DNA of 64,000 nt from Posidonia oceanica (lineage: Eukaryota; Streptophyta; Magnoliopsida; Alismatales; Posidoniaceae). Each line of letters opens with the position of its first letter. The first letter of the stretch is position 1. The notes under the pieces were generated by a model. That model made no database searches. It was not told where the DNA came from and worked only from the letters and a program-made list of their open reading frames with translations. Where the stretch lies: assembly GCA_037176725.1 (NCBI GenBank), contig JAZBRS010000026.1:148439501-148503500 (forward strand), written 5' to 3'. Made by a program: the position numbers and the translations under genes. Shown here piece after piece: positions 22,458 to 35,225 of this stretch.

Positions 22458-25388
22458 TTGCCAGAGCTTGAGTACCGACCCTCGTTGACGCCCCTGTTGC
22501 GACCTATTCGCGACCATTCCCTTTCCGAGCTATCCGCACTTGCGACGATAGCTCCTCTTAGGAAGCACCGCTTGAACACCCGTCGCAGCCCTGTTCTCAC
22601 GCGCTCTAGGTCAGCGATGGCCCAGTACGTTAGTGAGTCTTCTTTTACTCCTGTCACGGAGGGTGTTTCCGTTTCGGCCCCTCCGGTTGCTCTTTCTGTC
22701 CCTCTTGTTCCCCCTCCGACGCCAGGGTTTCCTCCTCTGACGTCTCTAGGTTCTCAGTACATCCCGGGACAGTAGCAAGCCTCCCTTCCTCCGGATCCGG
22801 TCGCCGAATCTATCTTGACGGCCGTTACTCGCGCTCCGGAGACGCCACTGCCCCCTCCGTCCCAGGGATACGTCGCTTTCGACATCCCTTCCACCGCTGC
22901 TGCGACCTTCTCTGTAGAATCCTTCCCTCCCGGACAGTCTGTGTCCGTGCCACTTGTTTCTCAGCCTCCGCCGGCACTGCACTTCAGCGTCCCCACTGGC
23001 GAGATGCCCGAGGCGCAGTACCAGCATCTGATGGAGCTCGCCCAGAGACTGCAGGGCATGGCTCTATCAGTTCGTCCTTCTTCTGTCTCTGTCGTTCCTA
23101 AGGTTCCTCCGAGGCCAGTTCCTGCATTTCCTGCATCAACCTCTGCACCTCCGCCTCGACCATCGTCGCAACTGCTCACGGTTCCGACGATGGGGGCCCG
23201 TTTACCGCCTCCTGCACAACACTTGGCACAGCATGCTCCACTTCTTTCTGGTGGTCAACCCATTGGACCGGCTGGAGCCCAGTACCTCGCTGGCTCGCTG
23301 TCTGGCACTCCGCCTATACAGCAACTGGTGCTCCGCCATCCTACCCCTGTCCCAGCACAGCATGGCATTTATTCTTCTCCTCTCCCATAAATCCAGCATC
23401 CTGCATACACTCCTGCATACACTATCCCCCAGCACGGATACGCCGGCCATCCCGTTGCTCCACCAGGCGACGCTATGGTAGATCCGGAGGAGCACTTAGG
23501 TGCGACCCATTCGGCGTATGTGCTCACTACCCCTGCTGACCCCTCTCCTCCAGCAGCAATCCAAGACCCCATCAACAACCGGATGGACGTCCTGGAGAAG
23601 GCACTACGACTGGTGCAGGGTACTGAGCACCAGACCTACCAGTTCCGGGACCTCTGTTGCTTTCCAGAGGCGGTACTCCCTCCGAAGTTCAAAATCCCGG
23701 ACTTCGAGAAATACAATGGTAGGGGCTGCCCCGTAGCACACCTGAAGGCGTATTGCGGTGATCTCGCTCAGCTTCAGGCTGACGAGAGGTTGCTGATCCG
23801 CTTGTTCCAGAAGAGTTTGACCGGACCGGCACTCAAGTGGTTCACATCACTCGATATGTCAGCCATCAAGACTTGGAACGACCTCAGTCAGGCGTTCCTG
23901 GAGCAGTACTCCTTCAACCTCGATCTTGTCCCAAAGAGGGCGGACTTGATCGCCATCAAGCAGAACTCTGGCGAGCCGTTCGGGGAGTACGTCGGCCGCT
24001 GGCGCGCCCTTGCCTCTCAGGTTCGAGATAGACCCTCTGACGAGGAATCTATCGAGATCGTCATCAAAGGGGCGCAGCCGTCTCTCGGAGCTCTGCTTAG
24101 CATTCAGCCAGTCACTACTTTTGCGGCACTCATCAGAGCTGGAGCGCGCGTGGAGAGTTCTTTGCGGAGTGGCAACTTCCCGGCTCTCTCTGCGTTCGCT
24201 AAGCAGGCAGCGATCAGCAGCAACAGTGCCAACAGCAGCATCTCCAACAACAACAACAGCGGCAGCAACAACAACCGCCCGAAGAGGAAGGATTCGCCGA
24301 AACCCGCTGTTGCATTCGTCGATTCTCCTGCTGTGCCTGTTCGCTTGCCGTCTCGGCCTACCCCAGCTCAGATGGTGTACGCTCCTGCACCTAGGAATCC
24401 ACACACACCGCACATCACAACCACCGCTAGACTGGTCTATCCTGCTGCACCGGTTCAGCAAGGCCCGTACCCGAGGCAAAGAAGACCACCCACTGAGAGG
24501 CGGAATTTCACCCCATTGGTGGAACCACTCACGGTCATCTTGCCAAAGGTGGCATCGCTCCTGAAGTTCCCGGAGGTTCGTCCGCCGCCAAGCCCTCTGC
24601 CGCATTGGTTTAGGTCGGACCTCTTCTGCAATTTCCATCGAAGCGTCGGGCATTCGACGGACAATTGCTTCTCCCTGCGGAACGCAATTCAGGACCTGAT
24701 CGAATCGGGAACGATTGTGATCGACACGCATGAGGCATCCACTCAAGCACGCACTCATGCATCTGCATCTCCAGCTGTTCCCCCGCATTCTGGCATCGTC
24801 CGCCAACCTCTACCGGAGCACTCTTATCCGGGAGGGGCGGGAACCTCAAGCGTCCACTCTGTCTTTCCTTCTGGGCCTGCTACCTCTGAAGTAGACCCTT
24901 CCGATCTTATCTCTGACATCTCTGAGCCTTTTCCGGTCAGTCTCTATCTTGCGGCAGTTGTCGGCTCCGAGTCGGGAATCCATTTGATCCGACCGCGTGC
25001 CAGGCCGGAGCACCCTCTCGCGCCTCCCACCGTGCTCCCTCAGGCTCAATCCCCTGTGCACCTTCTAGCTAGGGCCCAGCCTAGTTCCCCTATCCACCTT
25101 TTAGGGCGACCTCAGCCACACCTTCTAGGCAGACCTCAACCTGCCCCAGCCTTCCCACCCCAACAACCATACCCCTTAGATAGACCTCAGCTACACCTCC
25201 TAGGCAGACCTCAACCTGCCCCAGCCTTCCCACCACAACAACCATATCCCTTAGAACGACCTCAGTATCCTGTAGGTCCCCCTGTAACCCCTCCTGTGCT
25301 CGCAGCACGTGCTCCAGTCGTCATTGATTTGACCCTGGACACCCATCGCGTCCCTTACAGCTACGCCACAGAAATGTGCGCGAAGTAA
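22458..25388 (+). pseudogene. Ogre-type gag with two in-frame stops
   Basis: One frame is open from 22458 to the TAA at 25386-25388 except for TAG at 22773-22775 and TAA at 23388-23390. The Gag core is at 23640-24170: LPPKFKIPDFEKYNGRGCPV, then LIRLFQKSLTGPALKWF and TWNDLSQAFLEQYSFNLDLV, the pattern of Ogre/Tat capsid proteins. The N-terminal third is Pro/Ser-rich. A Cys/His segment (FCNFHRSVGHSTDNC at about 24625-24669) resembles a divergent zinc knuckle. The C-terminal part has a tandem Pro-rich repeat (HLLGRPQPAPAFPPQQPYPL, two copies at 25115-25250). Both stops can be explained by C-to-T changes in Gln codons. A start near 22617 (MAQYV) is also possible. Confidence 0.88.
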
Positions 25389-26749
25389 CGCGATCGGGGA
25401 GGGTTTATAGGCCCCCAGTGCCGGCAACTAGGCCAACTCACCCTAGACCTGTTATGCCCCCACCCTCAAGCCAACCCATAGCAGATCCAACTCCAGATCA
25501 GCCTGTAGTTAGCCAAATCCCTACCCAGCCTGTAGTAACCCAGCTTCCTTCCACTACCCCTGTAGAACCTGCTAGAATCACCCCTCCAGCTGCTAGGAGA
25601 AGCCAACCCAGAGCAGACCTAACTTCCCAGCTTAAGAAGGTTAAAGCCGACATCTCCATCTGGGATTTGATCCACACTTCTGCCGAACACCGCGAGGCTT
25701 TTCTTTGCGTGTTCCAGGCTGCTCGTGTGTCCCAGTCCATTGAGCCTTCTGCCTTGGAGAGCATGGTTGGGTTAATCGCGGAGCCTCAGGTCATCTCTTT
25801 TACGAGTGATGAGCTGCCTCCGGCGGGGATTAATCACAACCAGCCCCTATTCGTCACAGTGCAGTTCAAAAACTTCCGCATTCTCCTAACACTGGTTGAT
25901 AACAGGTCAGGCCTTAACGTCTGCCCCTTGCGTACAGTAACCAAGCTCGGATTCAAAGCCGAGGATATCACGCCAGCCGTGAAGGGAATGACTGCTTTTG
26001 ACAACACTCACCATGACGCTCTAGGGATTCTGATTATCCCTCTGGCTATCGGTCCGGTCGTCTTCGACGTAGAATTCTATGTCGTCGACTTGAAGCCTAA
26101 CTTCAATCTTCTGCTTGGGCGCCCTTGGCTCCATAAGCATCAGGTCCTTCCTTCGACCCTCCATCGAATGATAAAGTACCGTCATGGCGATGATGTCATT
26201 GTCGTCATGGCGGAGAACTTTGAGAAGGAGCGGATTGAAGCAGTCTCTCCCATGTCTTCACAATCTATCCCATTTGACCCCGAGACTTCTGAAGCCCTCT
26301 ATCGTGTTAACCGGTGCGAGCCAGTTAACTTCGTTCCTGATCTTGAACGTGTCAACTCTTTGGCCGTTCACAGTAACCCTTTTCGAATGGTCGAGAATGT
26401 ATGTCACAGGTGGGGTTACACGAAGGGCACGCTGCTCGGGCGTCACAGCCAAGGGATCGCGGAGCCGATCGTAGCAGTGGAGCGAAGGAAATCGGAAGGC
26501 CTCGGCTACGAACCAAAGCTCAACGAAGATCACTGCTTCCAGCTCAAAGATCGTGAAGCAGCCATTCCCAGAGACCTCACTAACTTCACCAGTGCAGGAA
26601 TTCTGGGATCCACCAACGATCAAGCCACGACGCCGACAGAGGATTGGGTGTGTGTTGAGGACTACTACTCGGATGAGGAGCAGTCTGGCACAACAGAGGC
26701 AGTCCCAACCGGCACAGCAGAAACAGTGGTCAGAGCAGAGGCCCCATAG
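25376..26749 (+). pseudogene. Ogre-type aspartic protease
   Basis: The frame is shifted by -1 relative to gag and open from 25328, overlapping gag's end. It begins with EVTRSGRVYRPP, the usual Ogre gag-to-protease linker, so a one-base indel is more likely than programmed shifting. The active-site loop reads LVDNRSGLNVCPL with Asp codon at 25898-25900: the Gly of the expected D-x-G-S is Arg, which should inactivate the enzyme. The second conserved motif is NLLLGRPWLHKH near 26100. A TAG at 26747-26749 separates it from RT, which follows in the same frame. Confidence 0.85.
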
Positions 26750-29700
26750 TCAGTCTTTTCAGCTCTCCCTCTGGCAGATATAGCAGGCAGCTCAGCAGGC
26801 CCTGTGGCAGAACAAGCAAGTTCCCACTCTTTTGCAGCCACATCTGCATCACAAGTTCAGGCAGCAGTGCAAGAGTTAGAGACACTCCTTCTGACAGAAC
26901 CAGACATGCTACCGGCGGTCACAACCACATCAGTGCCACTGTCCCCATCTCTGGAGGGACCATCTATCAGCTCAGTCAGCAGCGCGGCTCAGCCCGCTCC
27001 CTCGGCATCATCTTCAGGAATGCAGCTGGCACAGTCCGCTTCGCATTCTCCTGACAACCAGCAGCAGCTCTCATGGCAAGACCCTATGGCGTCAGAGGCT
27101 GCACTCTCCCAGTTACGGCCTGATACAAAAGGCCAACTGAGCACTACGCTCTCTGGGCCCCTGAGCCCTCTGAAGAGCACCCCTGCTTACTCTCCAACTG
27201 TGACCCTGGCAGCTTATCCATCTATGGCACCGCTGACTTGTCTACTTAGGCCTTCTACATCGGAGTTGCCGCCGTCGGACGCGCCCGTGAACCAGATCAT
27301 GCAGATTCCAAGGGCAGCGATCCGTCTTGCAGCCGGGCCAGTGCCGCAGGCCCCCGGCGCCTACTACGTCGACTCCCCCTCGGACGAAGAAGAAGGAGTG
27401 GCGATAGAAGCCCAGGTCGATTCCTGGATGTCCGACTTAGAGTTGCTTTATCAAGAACAACTCAAGTCGATAGCAGATGACCTAGCAGATCACCAAGCTG
27501 CAGAAAGGAAAGGGAAAGCCGTAGTCACGGATCCTCCTCTGCAAGAGGACCATGCCTCTATCATGGTCCTGGAAGACTCAGCAGCGCCGGACTCCCTTAG
27601 ACCAGATGAGCTCATCACTCTGCAACCAGAAGGCGGGTCTAGGTGGTTTGTGCAACCCATGCCTCACATGAGCAATATACCGAGCGGCAGTAACCAGATC
27701 TGCCGCCAGTCTGGCATATCCTCCACAAGCACACTAGAAGACCCAGAGGGAGGAGCATCAGCAGTAGATGCTACAGTAACAGAGCAGAATGCCTCAGCAG
27801 TAGAGCAGTCAGCAGCCTCAGCAGCAGAACAGTCAGCAGTATCAACAGTAGAGTCAGCTAAGCCCTCAGCAATATCAACAGAGCACTCAGCAGAGCCAGT
27901 CAGGCCAGAGCAAACAGTAGAAGGAGTTGCTGGGACGGAGGTCGCGCACCGAGGCTACAAGAATACCCGAGTGAGCGTGACCATCCTGAAACATCACCAG
28001 GGCCAAACAGCAGAACACATGCACTCTTTCGACATCACAAGCCCTTCCTTCGAGAAAGAGATCCTCTCAGAACTTATTGCTTATGGAGAAGAGGATGATA
28101 CGGGCATGGATGAGACTGACAAACCTTTGCCCAAGTTCCGGCCCTATGACGACGACCCAGAAGGCCCCAACCTCCATGTCGAAGAAGAAACGGAGGTTGT
28201 CAACATTGGCACAGCTGAGGAAGTCAGAGAGATTTGCATCAGTGCCCAGTTGTCCGCCCAGGCTCGAGCAGAATTCGTCGCATTCCTAAAAGAATATGCG
28301 GATGTCTTCGCCTGGAGTTATGAAGATATGGTCGGCCTTGACATAGAGATAGTGGTGCACAATCTGCCCTTAAATCCAGATGCCAAGCCAGTAAAGCAGA
28401 AATTGAGAAGATGGCGACCGCAGTGGCTGCTCATGATCAAAGAAGAGATAATGAAGCAGCTTGGAGTCAACTTTCTGAAGGTCGTTCTTTACCCTGAATG
28501 GCTGGCAAACATTGTACCTGTGCCCAAGAAAGATGGCCGAATCCGGATCTGTATCGACTACAGGGACCTGAACAAGGCGAGTCCCAAGGACGACTTTCCG
28601 CTGCCCCACATTGACGTCCTAGTCGACAATACAGCAGGCCACAAGATGCTCTCCTTCATGGACGGCTTTTCTGGATACAATCAGATCAAGATGGCAGAAG
28701 AAGACATGGAAAAGACTTCATTCATCACCCCTTGGGGAGTCTTCTGCTACCAAGTCATGCCGTTCGGCCTGAAAAACGCTGGTGCAACCTATCAGAGGGC
28801 CATGACTGCACTATTCCACGACCTCATGCACCAAGAAGTGGAGGTCTATGTAGACGATATGATTGCCAAAACCAAAGAGCCTGAAAATCATCTTGCCTGT
28901 CTCAGAAAGCTCTATGACCGTCTACGGAAGTACAAACTGCGCCTGAATCCCAAGAAGTGCGTATTCGGGGTGTCTTCTGGCAAATTGCTTGGCTACATTG
29001 TTAGCCAGAGGGGGATTGAGGTGGACCCGTTGAAAGCACAAGCCATCGTGGACATGCCACCCCCTAGAACTGAAAAGGAAGTCAGAAGTCTGCTTGGGCG
29101 TTTACAATATATCAGTCGCTTCATTGCACAGCTTACGCCCATCTACGAACCCATATTCAAGCTCTTAAGGAAGAATGCGCAGATTCACTGGAGCGAGGAG
29201 TGTCAGGCTGCATTTGCCAAGATCAAGCAGCTGTTGATCAAGCCTCCTGTCCTGGTCCCGCCTACGCCGGGGAGACCTTTGCTTCTCTACCTTTCTACCA
29301 TGCAGCATTCCATGGGCGCCGTCTTGGGCCAACATGACGAATCTGGTAGGAAGGAGCGCGCCATCTACTACCTGAGCAAGAAGTTTAATGAATGTGAAGC
29401 CAGGTACACAACACTAGAAAAGACTTGCTTGTCCCTTGTCTGGGCCGCACAGAAGCTGAGGCACTACATGATGGCATACCCAGTGCAGCTCTTATGCCGG
29501 CATGATCCCATCAAATTCCTCTTCCAGAAGCCGGCCATGGTGGGCAGATGTGCTAAGTGGCAGGTGTTATTGTCTCAGTACGACATCACCTTTGTCACAC
29601 AGAAATCCATGAAGGGTCAAGCAATGGCAGACCATCTTGCCGACCTTCCTCTGCCTGAATACCAACCCCTCCAGACGCAGTTTCCTGATGAAGACATTCT

Positions 29701-31474
29701 CTTTGCAATGGAGGGCTCTGAGCAGAAAGATCCTGAAGAAGCAGAGGAATGGCAGCTCTACTTTGACGGTGCGGTCAACAAGAAGGGCCGAGGCGTAGGT
29801 GCAGTGCTGACCACGCCCCAAGGACAGATGACTCCTTTCGCGAGGAAGCTGACTTTCACCTGCACAAACAACGAAGCAGAATACGAAGCATGCATCTTGG
29901 GGTTGAAAGTCGCCCTCGAGCATGAGGCGCAGAAGCTGCATGTGCACGGTGATGCCATGCTGGTAATTTCTCAAGTGAACGGCGAATGGAAGACAAAAGA
30001 TCCCAAGCTTGTGCCGTATCACGAACACCTGCTGAGGCTGATGAAAGAATTCAAGAGCATCCGCTTCACATACCTGAACAGAGCGAAGAACGCGTATGCA
30101 GACGCACTAGCAACTCTAGCATCCTGGCTCACTATATCAGAAGACAGCACTGTGGATGTATCAGTCACTCGCATTGAGCAGCCTGCATACTGCATGAGCA
30201 TAGAAGAAGCGGATCCCGCAGAGGGGCAGCCCTGGTATCAAGACATAAAATCTTTCCTGGAGTCTGGTAACTTTCCTCCTGATACCACGGCAGCAGACAA
30301 GAGAACTTTGGCGCGTCTGGCGTCAAAGTATGTGTTAGGGGCCGGGCAGCTGTACAGAAGGTCTTACAATCAGATGCTACTGCGCTGCCTGAACAAATCG
30401 GAGGCGGATACGCTGATGCTTCAAGTGCATGCGGGGACTTGTGGCCCGCACATGAACGGCGTCCTCCTGGCCAAGAAGATCATGCTTCAAGGATATTTCT
30501 GGCAAACCATGGAAGCAGACTGCTGCCGGTTCGTGCGTAGATGCCACAACTGTCAGATCCATGGTAACTTCATCAAGGCCCCTCCACATCAGTTGCACAA
30601 TATGTCTTCGCCATGGCCTTTCTCCACCTGGGGGATCGATGTCATCGACGCCATCCACCCCGTTGCTTCAAATGGTCATCGTTACATTCTGGTAGCGATC
30701 GATTACTTTACCAAGTGGGTGGAAGCGGCTTCTTACAGGACAGTCACCGCTGTGGCAACAGAAAAGTTTATCAGAAACAATATCGTTGCCCGGTATGGGG
30801 TCCCGTACTCTGTCATCTCGGATAATGGCTCAAACTTTATTGCCAAAAGGATCGAAGAATACCTGCAAAGTCTCAAGATCAAGCACCATCGATCCTCGCC
30901 TTATCGGCCTCAGATGAACGGAGCAGTGGAATCTGCAAACAAGAACATTGTCAAGATCCTGAAGAAAATGGCAGAAACCCACAAGGATTGGCACGACAAG
31001 CTCCCGTACGCACTCTGGGCGTACAGGACATCAATCCGGACCTCTACAGGAGCCACCCCGTACTCTCTGGTGTACGGCATGGAAGCAGTGTTACCTGTTG
31101 AAGTGGAGATCCCCTCTCTGCGGATCCTGCGGGAAGCTGAGTTGGAAGAAGCAGAATGGGTCGAAGACCGCTGCATCCAACTGAACTTAATTGATGAGCG
31201 CAGATTGCAAGCCATGCACAACGCTCACTGCTATCAGAAGCGGATGGCCAGAGCATTCTTAAAGAAGGTCCAGCCTAGAAACTTTCGGCCAGGGGACCTC
31301 GTCTTGCGCGCCATTCACTTGCCTGACGGTCGAGGGAAATTCTGACCCAATTGGCGCGGCCCCTTTGTGGTCAAATGGATCTTCTCGGGAGGCGCAGTAA
31401 CTCTTGAAGATATGGACCAGATTGAACAGTCTGAGGCCGTCAACCTCTGCTATCTGAAGAAGTACTATCAGTAG
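26750..31474 (+). pseudogene. Ogre-type pol: RT, RNase H, second RNase H, integrase
   Basis: Open from 26750 to a TGA at 31343-31345, after which the same frame continues to a TAG at 31472-31474. Residues are counted from 26804. A low-complexity Ser/Ala/Gln linker (1-420) is followed by RT with YVDD at 682-685. The first RNase H (about 820-960) lacks the first catalytic Asp (LYLSTMQH in place of a DAS-type motif). A second, archaeal-type RNase H keeps its Asp/Glu residues (YFDGAVNKKG with Asp 988, NNEAEYEA, VHGDAMLVI, NAYADALA). Integrase has the HHCC region at about 1207-1250 and D1279, D1340, E1376. The TGA cuts the GPF-type C-terminal module (RGPFVVKW follows it) and fits a CGA-to-TGA change. 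Confidence 0.93.
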
Positions 31475-32003
31475 CCGAAAGCGGCCCCGTTGCAGATGCC
31501 CTTCTCCCACTTGCATTTTCACTTTCGCCTTCTTGCTTCAACTCTGTTTCAAATCATCATCGTCATCCTTCCAACTCTCGCCCCCTTTCTTTTCAAACCA
31601 TCATCGTCATTCTCTCAAGCATCGCATCTTTCGCCCGGTGATGACAACCGGAAGTGCTTGCCTGCTCTGGAAAGAGTCACCCTGCCTCACCCGGCACTAC
31701 TTAGATGTCTTAGCAAGTGAGGGAGCCATCACCAACGAGGACGGGCAAACTGTCTAATCTCGTAAGGACATACACCTCTGAGGGAGAAAAATGTTAGGAT
31801 GTGAGTCTGAAAAAGGTGAGAGTAGACATCTAGGCTTGGGCACGTCTAAGGAACAGAAGGCGAAGACACAGGCCGACCCTAGAGATAGGGGTGTGCAGTC
31901 TAACCCTGTTCCTTCTACCCATCACACAGCAGGCCCAAAGCCTAAATCTATTACAATTCAAGCTCCCTCCTTTTGCCACCAAAATGGGGATAGCAGAAGC
32001 CTG

Positions 32004-32035
<32 letters not shown>

Positions 32036-32940
32036 GAATCAAGCAAAAAAAAAGAGATAGAACAAAAGACCCGGAAAAAAAAGGAGAGGAAAAAGCAAGC
32101 AAAAAACAAAAAAAAAAAAGAGAAGAAAAGGGCAAGTTGCAGCCCGAAAATACAGGCACCGTTATCCCCCATACCATCACTAGAGATCCCCAGGGAGTTA
32201 AGCTTGAAAAGGGTCTACCACATCCCTCCAAGAGCAACACTTACCCTTCTTCTAGCTAGGGGCAGGAAAAGACTGCATACCTATGAGGGAGGAGTCAATC
32301 AAAAAGTAAGAGCTGAAAGAATAGGTGTAGGTCCTGAGAGTGCGGCAAGTAGCCTGTCCTCACCACACCACCACCCGTATAATGCCAACAACCCGTTCCA
32401 GAGCGCCACCAACAAGCCAAGAGTCTAGGTAGGGCCCAGTGAGTTAGGGACCACTCCCTTCCTTTGAAGCAGGCACCAAAGCGCTCCGTATGCTGAGGGC
32501 ACTCAAGCATACTCATATATCCAAGCATACTCATCCCTTCAAACATACCACTCATCTTCATAAGCATATCACTTGCATCCCGCATACATGCATCCCCATC
32601 TATCCTTCCTTTCCTGCCAATCTCTCCGCTCTGCAACACGCTCAGGCCCTGAGGCAGTACTTCTCCCTAGCAGGGTGCGTCGACGACACTCGAGCTGCAC
32701 TGGTCCAGATCTCCTACCAGCCCTCGCCCCCGTGTCCGCAAGACCGTAACAGAATCCCCCTGCTTATCAGTGCTTAACTGCTATGTTCCGTTATCAACTG
32801 CTAAATGCATATGGAACTACGTTTTCAGTTTCAGTTTCTGCTTGTTGCCAATGATTACATACCTGCGAGATCTGACTGTTTATTGATAGCAGGTACCTTC
32901 AAGCCTTGCAGTAATCAGCCTGTCTTCTGCAATCAGCGCA
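31475..32940 (+). other. Spacer between pol and the extra ORF
   Basis: No coding sequence supported. It contains a long purine tract (31984-32135) with runs of A, and a segment at 32490-32600 repeating CATACTCAT-type strings. Ogre elements are known to be spliced, so intron signals could lie here, but I cannot identify them. Confidence 0.6.
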
Positions 32941-34119
32941 ATGGGCTTCACTACTCTGCTAACTCCTGCACATTGCTCGGAAACCCTGCGAGAATGGATC
33001 GGCAGGCTCACTCAAGTAGACTGTGAAAAGCTGCGCCTGTGGGGCATACCAACTAAGCTGCTGAAGGCCGCTGATGTGGAGGTCAGCCGCCACCTTCTGT
33101 GTGCCGCCGCAAGATTCTGGAAGCCGGCGCACCACGTCTTCCGCTTTGGCAAGACTGAACTGACACCTACACTGGAAGAGGTGCGTCGGATCTGCGGCTT
33201 TTCAAAGATCATGGGGCCGCCAGTCTTTATGAGGCGCAATGGGTATCTCCAGGTCCTAAGCCAGCTGACTGGGCTATCCACTCGAACCTGCCAACAGAAG
33301 CTAATCTGCACCAGTGGACCAGAGCCTATGCTTCGCCTTGCACACTTCAATGATATCATGAACAAGCGTGCTGACCTCGGAGATGAGCTGTGGCTCCGAG
33401 GATTTGTCATCCGCTTTCTGGGCGAGCTGATCTTCACTCATGGCCGACTGACAGTGGCCATCGAGGTTGCAGAGATTGCGCTAGCTGTGGTGACCCAGCA
33501 CATAGACCTGGCACCAGTTGTCTTGGCAGAGACCTATCGCAGGCTGGACCGCATTTCTCATCGCTGCCGCCACTTCCACGGTTGCGGAGCACTCATACAA
33601 GTCTGGCTGACTGCGCACTTAGAGATGGACTTCCTGCGCCCTCAAGTACACGCCTTCGAAGCATACTGCAGCAGCGCCCGTACCAGAGCAGACAAGAGCG
33701 TCAAAGAAGAGTACGAGAGGCTGTCAGCACTGACTGACGACGCTGTGACCTGGCGTATCGTCCCCTCTGCAGTCGAGCCATTCGCTGTCTTTTTCAGCGT
33801 GTGCGACACGCGGCTGGTCATTCTTCCAGGCTTCACAGCAGGCGTAGAGTACCACCCAATCAGGGTCATGCGCCAGTTCGGCTTCCAGCAGGGCGCCTTC
33901 ATCGACAGTACAGCGCCCGAGCTTCTACAGACTTATCCTCTCAGCACCACTGCCCCAACCAAGAAGCTTGCTAGTCTGATGCAGCATGGGGTCCAATCCA
34001 CAGACATTGCAGCTGTGAGAGGTGTAGGATGCACCCCTGAATATGAAGCTGAAGTCCGACAGCTCTGGCCTATTACTGAAATTCCGCCAGGCGGCCCTTT
34101 GTTCCCCGACTCTCGGTAG
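32941..34119 (+). CDS. Extra ORF of the Ogre-like element (plant mobile domain-like)
   Basis: 392 codons, no interruption, ATG at 32941 and TAG at 34117-34119. The N-terminal half has the pattern LRLWGIP, then FWKPAHHVFRFGKTELTPTL followed by EEVRRICGFS. This W...H.F.F...ELTPTLEE signature is shared by the plant mobile domain and related domains found in plant transposable elements. I see no signal peptide, membrane segment or catalytic motif. Tat-lineage elements often carry extra ORFs 5' or 3' of gag-pol whose function is unknown. This is the only internal ORF without a stop while gag, protease and pol are all broken. An unrelated captured host gene cannot be excluded. Confidence 0.75.
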   Translation: MGFTTLLTPAHCSETLREWIGRLTQVDCEKLRLWGIPTKLLKAADVEVSRHLLCAAARFWKPAHHVFRFGKTELTPTLEEVRRICGFSKIMGPPVFMRRNGYLQVLSQLTGLSTRTCQQKLICTSGPEPMLRLAHFNDIMNKRADLGDELWLRGFVIRFLGELIFTHGRLTVAIEVAEIALAVVTQHIDLAPVVLAETYRRLDRISHRCRHFHGCGALIQVWLTAHLEMDFLRPQVHAFEAYCSSARTRADKSVKEEYERLSALTDDAVTWRIVPSAVEPFAVFFSVCDTRLVILPGFTAGVEYHPIRVMRQFGFQQGAFIDSTAPELLQTYPLSTTAPTKKLASLMQHGVQSTDIAAVRGVGCTPEYEAEVRQLWPITEIPPGGPLFPDSR

Positions 34120-34419
34120 TCGAAGAAGGCCCGATTTGACTAGGCCCTTGTGCAACCATCATATGGTCTTCTTTCAGACTATGCTGTACATTTCTGGCCT
34201 GCCACAGGCATTGTACCCACCAAGCTTTATCAATGAAAAACTGTTTCTGCTTTCTGCTTGCACATCAAGATTCTTTGCTGTATTGCATATCATTATCATC
34301 ACCATCTTGGGCCCTCTAACCAGACTTGCAGGCATCACAACGCAGCGAAGTCCTCAGCACCCAATCCGGAGTCCAGAACATCTGCGGACCCGCGTCGTCA
34401 AGCTACGCCATCCGGCGTC

Positions 34420-35060
34420 CCCAGCTGGTTGCCCCCAGCTGAAAGTCCCTTGCGGGCTGGCAACCCAAACTGCTCGGCGAAAGGTCCGTCAACCTGTCAC
34501 TCTCCTCAGCTGATCATCCCCAGCTGAGTCCCTTGCGGGCTAGCACCCCAAACTGCTCGGCGATGGGTTCGTCAACCTATCATCCATCCACTCACTCACC
34601 TATCTTTGCATCCTGATGCCAGGGGCGCTTCGACCATCCCCTGGTATCATCCTGATACCAGGGGCATCTTTTGACTGCCCTGCGATATCATCCCCAGCTG
34701 ATCATCCTCAGCTGAATTCCCTTGCGGGCTGGCACCCCAAAATGCTCGGCGGAAGGTCCGTCAACCTGTCACTCTTCTCGGCTGGTCATCCCCAGCTGAG
34801 TCCCCAGTTGGCCGTCCCCAGCTGGATCACTCTTCTGCGGGCTGGCACCCCAAACTGCTCGGCGGAAGGTCCGTCAACCTGTCACTCTTCTCGGTCGGTC
34901 ATCCCCAGCTGAGTCCCCAGTTGGTCGTCCCCAGCTGGATCACTGTCTTCTGCGGGATGGCACCCCAAACTGCTCGGCGAAAGGTCCGTCAACCTGACAT
35001 CCTCCTCAGCTGATCACCCTCAGCTGAGCCCCTTGCGGGCTGGTACCCCAAACTACTCGT
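34420..35060 (+). repeat. Tandem repeat array 1 with self-complementary CAGCTG motifs
   Basis: Six imperfect units begin TTGCGGGCTGGCACCCC or a near variant at about 34450, 34533, 34722, 34836, 34950 and 35033. They contain AACTGCTCGGCGAAAGGTCC and GTCAACCTGTCAC. Between units lie hairpin-forming pairs such as CAGCTGG...CCAGCTG, CTCAGCTG...CAGCTGAG and CCAGTTGG...CCAGCTGG. Tandem repeats in the 3' untranslated part of Tat/Ogre elements are known and vary strongly between families. Confidence 0.82.
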
Positions 35061-35174
35061 CTGACAAGCACGACATTCTTATCATCACTCTCTGCTTTCG
35101 ATGCCAAGGACGCGCTGGCCAACCCCTGGTGTCATCCCGACACCAGGGGCATCTTTTGATCGCCCCTTGGTATC
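34615..35174 (+). repeat. Four long hairpins with GATACCAGGGG-type stems
   Basis: Hairpins pair 34615-34625 with 34638-34648, 34654-34664 with 34678-34689, 35100-35109 with 35124-35133, and 35139-35149 with 35163-35174. Stems run GATGCCAGGGG/CCCCTGGTATC and variants with G-T pairs or small bulges. The first two and last two occur back to back, separated by the family-1 repeats. Confidence 0.78.
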
Positions 35175-35225
35175 ATTCTTTCCCTCTTTCCCCTACGACG
35201 TTCCTGGCGTCATGGGATGATTTCT

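Noticed and set aside
25328..25388. Programmed -1 frameshift between gag and protease
   Set aside because: No convincing slippery heptamer, and the EVTRSGRVY linker is normally continuous with gag in Ogre elements. A one-base indel is simpler.
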